In this document: positions 30,575 through 42,169 of the stretch, one piece after another | How the letters are laid out: each line of letters opens with the position of its first letter | Numbering within the stretch: position 1 is the first letter of the stretch | Source: Paracentrotus lividus | Lineage: Eukaryota; Echinodermata; Echinoidea; Camarodonta; Echinidae | Assembly: GCA_940671915.1 (NCBI GenBank) | Contig: CALNVZ010002100.1 | Coordinates: forward strand, 13,621,570-13,685,569 | Direction: 5' to 3' | Length of the DNA stretch: 64,000 nt | The notes under the pieces: model-generated | Database searches by the model: none | Seen by the model: only the letters and a program-made list of their open reading frames with translations | What the model was told of the DNA's origin: nothing | Position numbers and translations under genes: made by a program

Positions 30575-31250
30575 GATGGGGGTGACCATAGATTCGCGCA
30601 AAATTTTAAAAAAATAATAAATAGATGCGACATTCAATCAACCAATGTACTAAATTTTTACACAAATCAACCGGAAAACCTATCAATACAATTCCAAACC
30701 GGCAAAATTGCCTACAGCTGCCGAATCGCCGAACGAAGAAGTGAAACTAAGGTCAAATGGTTTCGACGATTTTCGCGATTTTCAAAATTCTGTGGTCGAT
30801 CGACGATCGCGCATTCTGCTGAAAAAGTAAAAAAACAGTGGTGACCTTTTTCCGCGCACGGGGCGTTTGAACAAGATTTATTAAGAACTTCCACAGTCTA
30901 AGGAAAGGGAATTGCAGTAATGTAAGTCAAAATTTCACGCAGAATTAGATCTTACAATTATTGACGACATTAATCGAAAATGATGATTTCCGAGACCCTT
31001 GTCGGGGAAGGTGCGGATTTTTTCGGAAAACGGACGTACGCAATTTTTTTTCCCCAATGTTTGATCAATAATGCTCAACAATTCGAGTACACCGGTACAC
31101 GTGACGAAAAGTTTGGTTTTCTAAACAATTTTTGGCGGTCCACTCTTTCTGATGGTGCTATCAGATTTTGCACGATATTGATTACTTTTTTAGATATCCG
31201 GCGGTGAGTGAACTAAATGTCACGCGCGCGAATTATGGTCAGCACCACCC
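30575..31250. mobile_element. CpG-rich TIR-like element
   Basis: 'gggggtgaccatagattcgcgc' (30578-30599) is approximately the reverse complement of 'gcgcgcgaattatggtcagcaccaccc' (about 31224-31250). The interior is CpG-rich and contains several gcgatt/ttcgcg words. No transposase. The ends are imperfect, so confidence is moderate. It lies directly downstream of the receptor's final exon. Confidence 0.4.
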
Positions 31251-31385
31251 ATACCGTTTTCGGTCAATTTATAACAAAAAATGTCAGCTTCGGCACTTAC
31301 GCGCTCTTTTTATCTCTTTAAATAAGACGCAAATTAAAAAATGCTGACAATGTCCCTGCTTTTCAAGCGGCAATATAAGCCCCTT

Positions 31386-31690
31386 CAAAGAAAAAAAAGA
31401 AAAAGAAAGAAAATAAAGAAATAAAGAGAAAAAAATCAGCTCGAAAAAGTCTCACACCTNNNNNNNNNNNNNNNNNNNNNNNNNNNNNNNNNNNNNNNNN
31501 NNNNNNNNNNNNNNNNNNNNNNNNNNNNNNNNNNNNNNNNNNNNNNNNNNNNNNNNNNNGAGAGATAAAGGGAAAAGAGAGGAAAGAAAAATAAGAAAAT
31601 GAGAGGACGAGAGAGAGAGAGAAGAGAAAAGGAGAAAGATCAATATAACAGAGAAAGGGAAAGGGAAAGAGAGAAAGCCATTAAGATAAG
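31386..31690. repeat. Purine-rich (AAAG/GAGA) tract containing an assembly gap
   Basis: AAAG-rich before and GAGA-rich after a run of 100 N at 31460-31559. The gap probably marks an unresolved simple repeat; its true length is unknown. Confidence 0.85.
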
Positions 31691-31699
31691 ATCAAGATC

Positions 31700-32265
31700 C
31701 GGGGTAATTGGGTTAATTGTCTCCAGGGGGATAATGTCCGGGGGGTAATTGTCTTCGGGGGTAAATTGTGCCGGGGGGTTATTGTCCGGTGGGGTAATTG
31801 TCTGGGGGTAATTGTCGGGGTTTGTCCAGGGGTAATTGTCTGGGGGGTAATTGTCCTCGGGGGGTTATGTCGGAGTCGGGGTAATTGTCCCGGGGGGTAA
31901 TTGTCCGGGGGGTAAATTGTCCGGGGGGTATGTCCTATCCCAAAAAGCTGGGGGTTATTGTCCTCGGGGGGTAATTGTCCGGGGTGTAATTGTCCGGGGG
32001 GTAATTGTCCGGGGGTTAATTGTCGGCGGGGGTAATGGGTCCGGGGGTAAATTGTCCGGGGGTAAGTTGTCCGGGGGTAATTGTCCGGGGTGGTAATGTC
32101 CGGGGGGTAATTGTCCGGGGTAATTGTCCGGGGGGTAATTGTCCGTGGGGTAATTGTCCTCGGGGGGTAATTGTCCTCGGGGGGTAATTGTCGGGGGGTA
32201 TTGTCGCGGGGGTAATTGTCCTCGGGGATAATTGCCGGGGGTAATTGTCCGGGGGTATTGTCCTG
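31700..32265. repeat. G-rich minisatellite, unit about 15 bp (GGGGGGTAATTGTCC)
   Basis: About 35 imperfect units of GTAATTGTCC plus four to seven G run without interruption. Units vary in G-run length and include 'ctcgggg' and 'gggttattgtc' variants. The G runs recur every 15 or so bases, so the plus strand could form G-quadruplexes. PPDNYP-rich translations on the minus strand are by-products of the unit. Confidence 0.9.
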
Positions 32266-32288
32266 ATACGATCCTCAACTATCATTAA

Positions 32289-32890
32289 GGAGGAGTCCCG
32301 GGCTGAAATGAAAAAGTTTGTAAAATTAACTAACAATTCATCAAGCACAACACAGAAAATTTCATCAAAATCGGATGAAAATAACAAAGTTATGCAGCTT
32401 TTTAGGTCTTGATTTTTTTTGGTAAAACAGTTCTTGGCAAGTGTCTCATCGTCTTCATTTGAATATTTGAATATTCAAATGAGCAAACTGATGATGTCAC
32501 AGTCCCCCTACTTCTTGTGTATTTTATTATATGAAATCCTAATTTATCTCATTTTTTCATATATTGCTTATACAGAAATCTGTCCCTCATACTGAATAAG
32601 TAAAGCACTTATGACCTTGAAACATTCCACAAGGATTAATCCGTGTTTTTATGTCCTTGGGTAGAAAAATCTTGTTAAATTAGTATTCATACAATAAAAT
32701 ACAAAGAAAGTAGGGGGACTGAGACATCATCAGCTTGCCAATTTGAAGAACTGTTTCCTAAAAAATTCAAAAACCTAAGAAAATTCATAACTTTGGCTAT
32801 TTCCTTATCCGATTTTATGAAATTTCAGTGTTGTGCTTTTTTATTTTACTTTATTTTTCTTATAAGCAAACTCCAGCCCGGATGAGTCCT
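32289..32890. mobile_element. TTAA-flanked foldback MITE, copy 1
   Basis: TTAA at 32285-32288 and at 32891-32894 flank the element. The ends read GGAGGAGTCCCGGGCTG and CCAGCCCGGATGAGTCCT, inverted copies of each other. Inner arms ('cacaacacagaaaatttcatc' against 'gaaatttcagtgttgtgc') extend the pairing well over 100 bp. TTAA target sites are the hallmark of the piggyBac superfamily. The second copy lies at 48081-48692. No ORF. Confidence 0.75.
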
Positions 32891-32927
32891 TTAAGACAAA
32901 AAAAATTCTGAAAATAAACGCATTCTC

Positions 32928-33297
32928 CAGTGAGCAATACCCACTTTTGTGAAGGACAACAAAAACAGCCTGCGCAGGAATTGCTCTTCATTTATCACCT
33001 TTGTATGGACAGCCAATGGGAAACAAAGAATAATGGAATGACTCAGCTAACAGAGAAAAAGATATACCGAAAACAGAATAAACAATCAAAATTATACTCA
33101 AATTTTTTTTCACCGTTTTGTTTTTATTTCATTGATTTTTGCTTTCAACTCAGTTTATTTTTGTCTTTGTTGGCCGATTTATTCCATTATTACTTGAATC
33201 CGTACGTGGCGTGCCATACAAAAGGTGATTAAATGAATACCGAATTCCTGCGCAGGCTAATTTTTGTGTCCTACACAAAAGTGGGCATTGTTCACTG
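32928..33297. mobile_element. 370-bp MITE with ~55-bp terminal inverted repeats
   Basis: The left end CAGTGAGCAATACCCACTTT...GCCTGCGCAGGAATT (32928-32982) is matched by the right end AATTCCTGCGCAGGC...AAAGTGGGCATTGTTCACTG (33243-33297), with about eight differences. The palindromic core CCTGCGCAGG is present in both arms. There is no ORF, and a target duplication is not evident. Confidence 0.75.
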
Positions 33298-33753
33298 AAG
33301 AATGGAATATTTTCGGAATTTTTTGTGTCATAATGATAGTTGAGGATATGGGCTTTATATATCTCTAAAAAATTTCCCAAGAACCATATATTTGTTTATT
33401 TGGTATCATTTCAAAAGTGTATAGTTCTTTTGGACGCACTGTAGAGTGACTCTTTATTATGAAATAAACATAAGTCACAAAAACTCTAACTTTTTAATAA
33501 GACAGATCTTTCAACAACAAAAAAATATGTGTCGCACTGTATATCAAAGCCCTGTATATTGTATGAATCTATCTTGCAACAATAGACGTTTAATGTCCCA
33601 CAAGCCAAAGAGTACATGTGCGGTTACCATTGAAACTTTTATTCAAAGTTATTGAAGAAGATAGAAAACGAGGTTTTGCAGGTATTTTGAAAATAGTGCC
33701 TTTTTATGCTAAAGTTCTAGATAAGCCCCTCCGTAGTCCAGCGAAAAACACTA
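33298..33753. other. Probable end of another mariner-like repeat, otherwise unassigned
   Basis: 'tttggacgcactgta' at about 33430-33444 has the look of a Tc1/mariner terminus (CAGTGCGTCCAAA on the other strand). I could not find its partner end. The remainder is AT-rich, without features. Confidence 0.3.
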
Positions 33754-35139
33754 CAGTCTGTGCCAAATAAATGGTACAAGTGGAAAACATTTTTTTATAT
33801 TGTAGAGTACATGCAGGTAATATGGGCCACAGGTAATATGGGCCACCTGAAGCAATCATGTCGTGACCGTCGACGGTGACTGGTTGACCGGAGTGAGCAC
33901 CATAATGTTGTTCATATGAACTGTATACGAAAATATACCGTCTTTGAGAGCATCTGAATGCCGAAATTTCCTCTGAGAAATTGCTGAAAACCAACATGAT
34001 GTAAATTGATATTTCGCAGAATGTGATGGTGAAAGAGTGTTTGAGGGGGTAACCTCAATTGTTTTTGTATTTAGTAATATTATAGTTTCATTTTGATCAT
34101 ACTAGCGTGTATCAGGTCACTTGTCTTAGTGAAGGGGTGCAATGTGGCATTGAATGCTTGCCTGACACAGCAACATTAGTGCAGGTAATATGGGACATCC
34201 AAAATGGCGGAAATGATTCTGGTACTTAGTAATTGGATGAGGCATCAATCTCTTTGCTACGATTTTTTGGGGTATATTCACGGTATATAATTAATATAAA
34301 TAACTTCTTGTAGGCCTATATTGACTTGTAATAATGAAATAATATTTAAATAATATTAAAAAAGGAAATAATATACAAAATACATAACAATGAAATATAT
34401 AGTCAAGGGATTTAATGAAGGATCTTATAATTTCAAATGAATATTCTTAAAGTTAATGATTTTCAACATTTTAAGCAAATCCCAGACATGGTAGTCATTG
34501 TAGTTTTTAAAACATACATTAAATACATGTGCCCATATTACCTGCACATGCAGGTAACTATGGGCACTTTGGTGATGACGTCAACATTTGAATATTGCGA
34601 CAGGGGGTTGGTGATAATTGTTTTTTCTTCAACAATAAAAGTTAGAGCAGTAGTTATTGATTCATATAAACAAAGATTAGACTAGTGTGCATTTCGTAAT
34701 TTTATGCAAATTAGGCAAATGAGCTTAGGGGCCCATATTACCTGCATGTACCCTATGAAGATTAATCACAGCCTGCTATTGTTTTATATTTTCATAAAGC
34801 AGGAAGATTAGACTTTCATCTGCATTTTTTTTTCATCACATATGGTGGTGTACTTTTGAAATATGACTAGTTTTCTACAATCAAGGAAAATCTTTCGCAC
34901 GCCGTTCCATGCCTTTGTGTATAGGTTCGCATAATGGCCATGAAGTGCTCAATTTTGATTTGTTCCGCGTCGCACAAAATTTAGCATAACTTTTGTTTTA
35001 CGAAAGCAAATTTTACAGAACAAAACGCATCAGCAAGGAAAATCTTTTGGCTTTATTTTGGTATCACATACACACATTATTTGAAAAATTTTACACCTAA
35101 TTTTTTTTCCCGACTGTACCATTTTTTTTACACAGACTG
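33754..35139 (+). mobile_element. Mariner-type MITE, copy B, interrupted by another element
   Basis: Starts TA|CAGTCTGTGCCAAATAAATG and ends 'ccgactgtaccattttttttacacagactg'|TA, with TA on both sides. Outside the insert it aligns along its length with copy A: 'attaatcac', 'cccatttggtg' against 'cacatatggtg', 'atatgac', 'ttttctacaatcaag', 'ttcgcataatggccatgaa', 'acaaaatttagcataacttttgtttta'. Without the insert (33807-34751) it would be 441 bp, against 447 bp for copy A. Confidence 0.8.
33807..34751. mobile_element. 945-bp TIR element nested in the mariner-type MITE
   Basis: Perfect 22-bp inverted ends: GTACATGCAGGTAATATGGG continuing CC at 33807-33828, and its reverse complement at 34730-34751. 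The terminal phrase CAGGTAATATGGGC also recurs inside: at 33831-33844, with one change at 34171-34186, and in both orientations around 34530-34566. There is no ORF with coding support. No transposase family is obvious from the termini. Confidence 0.75.
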
Positions 35140-35144
35140 TATAG

Positions 35145-35868
35145 TAACGATAAACATCATGAAACGGTCCCGACGGTCACCAACTATGAAGTATTCCCTA
35201 ATAGAAGACCGTGGGCTAAGCACAGAAAACCTTTCTATTTTTTTCTTTTTTTACTTTTCTGACTTTCCTTTTGGAACCACCTGAATATTTATTTTGTATG
35301 AAGAAGAGACTAAAATTTACTGAAAATTATTTGTGATCTACCAATCTCCATGAGTATGTCAATTGGATGAAGGAATAGCTTACTGTTAAACTGTGAGAGT
35401 ATAAATCTCAATTAAAGTCACTGCATGAACATGATTCTTACCATAAAATTCCAAACCCCAAACAACTAGAACAAGTACGGGCAAACCTGTAACATTTATT
35501 ACGTATTGGTAACCATGGTAATGGCATTATCATGCATTTTTAATCATTTTGATTTCTACATTTTCACAAGAAAATGAAGAAAAACAAAATAATAAAGATT
35601 TCTTTTTTCACTTATAGAACAAACGTTCTAGAAAGCTGCAACCTGTGACACGCATGTATGTTGCATGTGCAGAGTGTAGTGGTTGTATATTCTTGTTTTT
35701 CTTCTACTTTTTTTTTTTACAATAATGTGCAAGTTTTGTTTTTGATGACATTCAGATATACAGCTTGGGAAATAATCATTAGAACTAATTTGGTCTAATA
35801 ATTATTTCTTAAGTTGTATATTTTTGGACAATATCAAATAAAAATCCTCATTAAACTTTTCTGTATTA
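35145..35868. other. AT-rich, nothing recognised
   Basis: No supported feature. Confidence 0.4.
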
Positions 35869-36841
35869 GGGCAAGTCCAAGCTATTTTGCGCGGTAACAA
35901 ACGGGAAATTCAAAGCCAAAAATAGGGCCTGTTTGAAAAATCTTAAATGAAATTTCAATCCTTAGGTATGTTTTTGAAGGTACTAAGAATCTTCAACAAA
36001 AACATTAAAAATAGTTGAAATAACTCAATTCATAATTAATTTATGATCATTAATTCGTCGGTAAGAGACGGGACCAGAAAAATATGGTGTTTTCAAATTT
36101 TGACTTTGTTCACATATAACTCTGAATTTAAAAATTAGATCTGAACTTGCATAGTCTTATCCTCTTAAACATGTAATAAACATTGTAAGCACATATTTTA
36201 ACGTTAATACAACTTCGAGTTTTCTGGCAGGGTCAAGTTTAAAAAAATATGTCAGGTAACACACGGGACAATTATTTCCTGTAATATTTTTCATTAAACA
36301 ATTGGTGTAGCCAAGGCGTAGCAACATCTTTAGTTAAAAAATCTCCTGGATAAAACAAAAGAAACATAATACAAAGCACAATTGTAAAAAAATACTTGTT
36401 TGTTTCATTTCTAAAGGTGGGAGGGTGAGTAATAAAAATGCATGATTTTACATCAGCTCAGTAACTTTGTGAGACTATTTCTGATACCCGAATATTATTT
36501 TTAAGTCTAAAAATATGGAAAGCTATGTGCTAGGTTCGTGATATTTTCACCAGAGTTAGCCAAGAAAATATGGAAACAGAAAATACATATTTTTGGTTGT
36601 ACACCTATGACAAACTTCTTTTTTAAATGGTTGAAAATAGCATTTTTAATGCATTTCTTTTTTTCATAAATATTAATGAGCCTTGGGACGTCATATGACC
36701 TTGAAATGACTTTTTGACCTCATTTGCATCAAGTTCATTTCATACCCTTTATACCTTTACAAACCCATTGACACACTTGACACAAAAGTGATCTACAAGT
36801 CGAAAATCACCACCCCGGGAACAAATAGCGTGGACTTTCCC
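35869..36841. mobile_element. TIR element (about 970 bp), ends GGGMAAGTCCAMGCTATTTG
   Basis: The left end GGGCAAGTCCAAGCTATTTT is matched by the reverse complement of the right end (GGGAAAGTCCACGCTATTTG). ATTA/TTA flanks both sides. The interior is AT-rich and non-coding, with 'gtaacacacgggacaat' repeated loosely from 'gtaacaaacgggaaatt'. A related end is at 55907-55925. Confidence 0.6.
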
Positions 36842-38800
36842 ATTAAAAATGTTTCTAGTCATCCATTCACATGTACATAATGTAATATTACTTATTTATA
36901 CACCAAAAAAAATTGGAAAGCTTTTATTAAAAGGCTCCTAATATTTACATGTATTGAAGATATTGATTCATTATCATTTTTGTGTATGTGTTTGTATGTA
37001 TGTGTATGGGAAGTTTACAGTATAGCTGTGTATTTGAGCATACGAATTATTTTGTGTCAAATGTAAGTTGAGTCTTAGCAAATGAACTTCATCAATTAAA
37101 ATGGAACTCGAAATAAAAATGTGATTTGATTTTTTCTCCCCTTTTTTCTTAATTTTGTTTTGAATTGGTTTGATATTTGCGGGGTTGTTCGAAGGGCGGA
37201 TCCGAACGATGAGTGTTAGTCCTTTTCGTTCTTGTTTGTGCTTAATGAGAGAAAGAGAGAAAGAGAGAGAGAGAGGGAGAGAGAGAGGAGGAGGAGAAGG
37301 AGGAGAAAAGTAACAGTAACAGAAGACAGCAATATATAAATACATGCATGTAACAACAAAATAAAAAAATTAACCATGAATCTATAGGGGAATAAAAAAA
37401 ATCTGAAAGAGAGAGAGTATATAGTGTGAGAGACAGAGATAGAGAAGAAAAAATGAGGGGAAGTAACCGTACCAGAAGAAACCAATATAATATAAGCAAC
37501 AACAAACTAAAAAAAAAAAATAAAAAACTTCTATGAATCTATAAAAGAAAGGCTGAAAACGTTGAGAGAAGCCATGATATTCATCAGTAAAGGAAACATA
37601 TTTTCTTGAAGAAGAAGAGATAATGTGCGTGCTCGAAAAATGAGTCCATTCTGGTAGCCTGATAATAAAAATATTAATAATTCTGCTCAATCTTGGTTTT
37701 TACAAGCGATTTTTCAAGCAGTTTTTTATTTATAGCCTAAGCGCTCAGACGTCCGTGATGCACTAATACATGAAATAGGAGTTATAAATTAAAAAAAATA
37801 AACTCGACATGATCGATATGTTATTCTTTATCATTAACAAACACATACATGACGGAATTATAATTAGTTGGGTATGAATCTTACTGGGACGCATTGTACT
37901 CTCCATGGCCATATATATCGAAAAATAGCTAAAATGCACGGCTTGTTGATTTTTAAGCCTCTTGGCATACATAACCGTGATATACATTTTCGATAATTTA
38001 TGTATATTTTGAACTGTCCCTTTTCAAAAACTCGACATGCAAGGACAGGGGAAACGTCCATATCCATATAAAACGTTTTTCTGAATATAATTTAGTATAT
38101 ATTTGGAATAATTATAATTGAAACTCCTTTGGAATAGAGGAGTAAATCCTCCGTGTGTAAAGAAATTTATCTTCTATGGGTGTAACCATTTTCACCTTCC
38201 CCTATTTTGGCACCTTATGAGAAAATTGAAAAATGAAACACGACACCAGATTTCGGAGAAATATAAGACAGTTTCATGATTTCGTTGACTGCTCTCCCCA
38301 CCTCTTAAAATGGCAAGTTTTGCCTTTGTTAATTATTTTTTCTTTCCTTCTTTTTTTTTCTTTTGTACTTGGGTATTGAAAGGTTTGTTTTTAGCAGTGT
38401 CTTTCATTTTCATCCACATGGAGTTTGCTCGAGGACGACTTCGGTATAAAAGATTTTATGCAGAAACCACTGCTAAAATATCAATTTATGCTTGGGGATG
38501 ATACTTTCCTATTATATATACTTCAACAGCTTCAAAAGTCCATTTTAAATAATTGAAAATTTCTTCTCGTTATGCAACGAGGGTAGGTTTTCTTGAAGGT
38601 CTCATTAATCAAGTCGCTTGAGCATTGTTTCCAAAATGCACTGGTCACATATGCACAAGCTATTTCTCTTTTTAATGTCTGATAATTAATTGGTCAAAAT
38701 GCATGTAGTGCTCGAACAGTTTGCTTGTAATAAATAATGGTAGACCAGGTTCATGGGAATTCCGAAATAATTAATAGTTGGAAAGATAATACGTGCAATA
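36842..38800. repeat. GA-rich simple sequence (37245-37460) in otherwise unassigned AT-rich DNA
   Basis: 37245-37310 is GAGA-rich, and 37405-37450 repeats the theme. Long Ser/Leu minus-strand frames here follow from the composition. I see no exon in the remainder. Confidence 0.5.
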
Positions 38801-38814
38801 AATTGATATGAATA

Positions 38815-39290
38815 TCATTATCATTATAATTGTTATTATTATTGTTAATGTTATTGTTGTTGTTGTTGTTGTTGTTATCATTATTATTGTTATTGTTATC
38901 ATAATTATTATCATAACTATTTTTTATCATTATTGTTATTGTTATTGTCATTATTATTATCATTATTATTAATACTATTATCATCATTCTGGATTTATAT
39001 AGCACCTAGTTAGACTATACGTCTCTAAGTGCTTTCCAGATATATCATTACCCACCCCGGTCATCGGATTCAGGCTTGCCTGCCTTAAAACAGTGTGTGC
39101 ACATTCTCCACTTCCTGAGAAGCATTCCACTGAGCCAGACACCATTGAATAAGGTTCTCACATGACTGGGTACTATACCCATGTACACTTAGTTGGGGTC
39201 GGGGAGAAGCATGAAGACAAAACGCATCGACCAAGGACGTAACTACTGCAGTGCTAGTTGCAAACAATCAGGGGGCGATGGAACCGAGCC
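38815..39290 (-). mobile_element. ATT/GTT microsatellite with attached SINE-like repeat
   Basis: 38815-38985 is ATT/GTT/ATC trinucleotide repeat. It is followed by 'ctggatttatatagcacc', 'ctctaagtgctttccaga' and 'cccaccccggtcatcgga', a tail-proximal consensus style of dispersed non-coding repeats that end in ATT runs. The repeat body extends to 'gatggaaccgagcctcctaag' at about 39292. No ORF. Confidence 0.5.
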
Positions 39291-39292
39291 TC

Positions 39293-40120
39293 CTAAGCTC
39301 TTAATTTATTTATTAAAAACAGTGCCTAAAATCAGGTATTTTGAGTGCCGCCCTTAATAATAATAATTTTTAAAAAAATTAAAAAACGGGAGAAAAAAAA
39401 TTATTGATGGATGACTGAGCCAAGTGACCGATTTAATACCCTACCCCGATGGCTGAAGGCCGAACATATTTGCACACTTATCAAGCAAAAAAAATATAAA
39501 AAATTAATAATTAAAAAAAAAAAAAAAAAAAATTGCAACCACTAGACTAAACGACATCTCTGTAAAATTAATGACATAATGGTCCCCTGATTATGCCTTT
39601 ATGTTATGCAATTTCAAACATAATTGAACACAACTGACCTTTTGAAAATATAATGTATGACAATCATCACCATCTCATTATCGACTACTTGACTTTTGCA
39701 GTTTATCGGTAGATATACCCTAGAATGTAAAGTTCACGGAATTCATTTCACGTCTCTGCTGTAACCATAGGCTATATTTTTGAAGATTTAGAAATATAAT
39801 TTCTGCCAAATAAAGAAATGGAATACATATTTCATATTTCTTTTATTAATTTCGATTTTTCACACACAAGAGAGAGAGAGGGAGAGAGAAGTACAGAATT
39901 ATTGATAATAAACTATCAAACATTATATATATAAAAATATATATATTTTAATATATATATATATATAAATAAAATCTATAATCTATACTGAATAAGTATA
40001 CTACGTAGTGATATATATTTAAAAAAAAAACTTCAAGAATGGTGCTCAGAACCCTTTGGGCAATACTATAATTTGGGTAGGGCCGCGCAGAAAACAAAAC
40101 AGAATAATCATAATAACCGA
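39293..40120. other. Low-complexity AT sequence
   Basis: A runs at about 39515-39532 and TA dinucleotide repeats at 39924-39967. No gene recognised. Confidence 0.5.
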
Positions 40121-40139
40121 GGTTATTGTTGTCATTATT

Positions 40140-40320
40140 CAAAGCGCCGAAAAGAGGAAAAGAGGAGAAAGAGGAGGAAAAAGGGGAAAAGGAAGAGAAA
40201 AGAAAGAGGAAAAAGGAGAAAAAAAGAAAGAAGAGAAAAAAGAGGCGGGAAAAGGGAAGGAAAAACAAAAGAAAAAGAAAAGAAAAGAAGAGAGAGAGAG
40301 AGGGGGATAGTGAAAGGAAA
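40140..40320. repeat. Purine tract, AAAG/GGAAAAG type
   Basis: About 180 bp almost entirely A and G on the plus strand. It immediately precedes the minisatellite. The Lys/Arg-rich frames through it are artefacts. Confidence 0.85.
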
Positions 40321-40321
40321 A

Positions 40322-40860
40322 AGGGACGCCAAATATACCCCCAAACTTAGGGCGGCATATGGCGCCCGATTCGAACTGAAATTTAGAGGGACGCCAAATC
40401 GACCTAAATATAGGGGCCCAAAATTAGCTTAAACGTATAGGAACGCCAAATTGACCTGAAACAGAGGGGGCGCAAAATTGACCTTAAACTAAGGGGCACC
40501 ATATTGATCTCAAACTGAGGGCGCCAATTCGAATGAATTTAGGGGGCGCCAAATCGACCTTAAACTAAGGGGGTGGCGATTCGATCTGAAATTTAGAGGG
40601 GCGCCAAATCGGCCTTAAACAAAGGGGACGCCAAATTGAGCTTAAAAGATAGAGGTGCCAAATTGACTTGAAACTTGAGGGGGGGCAAATTGACTTGAAG
40701 ATAAGGGGCGCCATATTGATCTCAAACTGAGGGCGCCAATTCGATGAATCTAGGGCCGCCAAATCGATCTTAAACTAAGGGGGGGGGGGGACTTTTATCT
40801 TAAATCAGGGGGCGCCAAATCGACCTTAAACTAAGGGCGCCAATTTGAGTTTAAATGTTG
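40322..40860. repeat. Diverged minisatellite, about 19 units of 26-28 bp
   Basis: The unit is roughly GGGGGCGCCAAAT, then CGACCTTAAACTAA. About nineteen units can be followed, each beginning with a GGCGCC-like block and ending in a TTAAACTNAG-like block. Substitutions are many, so the array is old. No interruption. Confidence 0.85.
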
Positions 40861-40904
40861 GGCTTGCGCGCGCATCACTTTTTATTCTATTTTTTTCTAA
40901 CCAG

Positions 40905-41170
40905 ATTTAAAGCTCGTCCGTCTCTAGCTTGAACGCTAGTCCGTCAAGTTAGACAGACTAGCTTTTATCTAGTCGGTCACGACAGACTAGGTTTAAATCT
41001 AGTTCCTCGTGACCGATTAGTTTGACGGACTAGCATAACTTGAAAACTAGTCGTAGTGATCCGACTGACGAGCTTTTGAGCAGGACTAGCTTTACAGCTA
41101 GTCCGTCAAGGTGTAAAAACTAGTCCGTCGCGATGTTTTGCTCCTGTATTGACCGACTAGCATGATGGGC
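40905..41170. repeat. Palindromic CTAGTCCGTC motif array, locus 1
   Basis: About 15 copies or near-copies of a 10-13 bp word, GCTAGTCCGTCAA, occur in both orientations (e.g. gctagtccgtcaag, gacggactagc, gaccgactagc, gctagtccgtcaagg). They are separated by short, mostly TTTAAA-containing spacers, so the whole locus can fold into many alternative hairpins. A second locus of the same motif is at 47015-47255. Confidence 0.7.
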
Positions 41171-42169
41171 TAGCTTAATAACATTGCTTCACCAGCTTGT
41201 TAGAGACATCAAATCTGAAATTTTAGAAGACATTAATTCAAAATACGATTTAAGACATTATTTCTCACAAGCATTCAAGCCAAAAAAAAATTATTAAAAT
41301 GATATAAATCTGAAGACACGATTTGATACAGGAGACACAATCGATCAGTTAATATCTCATTATCAAATAATGGGATATCTAGATTTGAAGCAACGAATAT
41401 TAATAACAATAAACAGAATCAATATAAAATGATTACTCGTGTCAGCCAGGCCAACAAACAAGTAGATGAAATGCATAAAGCTAATAATTTAACATTAATT
41501 TTGAGAAAAAGGTCGGATACTTATTATATGCATGATAGTACTTGCTTGTTCAACCTGCTACAAAAATAATTTAAAAAAATATATATTAGGCCAACTACAT
41601 TAGAATGCAGAACATAATGTAACGTTCATATTTATTCATGCAACAAAGATTTTTTCGTCCTAACAAAGTTAAGAATAATGATTATGATTCCGGATCCACT
41701 TCGTTACAACCATGACGACCATTATGATTTTTATTTTCAATGGACAATTTGCTAGATTATGTTTCTTTAAGTTTTAATCTTATTTTTCGCCAATAATATT
41801 TTGAAGATTTAGCAACTCATTCCACACATAATTTAACCCCCCCCCTGAAAAAAATTCGATTATTAGTAATATTGTATATATATTATTGGTTGTCCAAATA
41901 ATGAAACAAGCATTTAAATAAATAATTGGCCCTATTGGCCCCTTGAGCCCAGAAGCTTCTCGGTGAAGTTTAATAACTGTTATTTTTGCCATATGATCAA
42001 TTCTGTGAAATGTGATTATTTCCTTTTATTTCTTTTCTCTATCATTGAGAAAGGTCTTAAAGTTGATTTTCATAGAAATAAATATGACCGAATTATATAT
42101 CATTGTGCAGATATAACATAAGGAACACTATCTAACTTATCGCCGATTAAAAAAAAATCTGGAGTGCTG
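41171..42169. other. AT-rich, nothing recognised
   Basis: No supported exon or repeat beyond short homopolymers. Confidence 0.4.

Noticed and set aside
31700-32265. Regular G-rich repeat considered as a CRISPR array
   Set aside because: There are no unique spacers between units, the unit is 15 bp, and the setting is eukaryotic.
31955-32387. Minus-strand frames rich in PPDNYP/RTITP that look like a repetitive structural protein
   Set aside because: They translate the 15-bp G-rich minisatellite. Unit length and G-run variation break the frame, and no start or splice context supports them.
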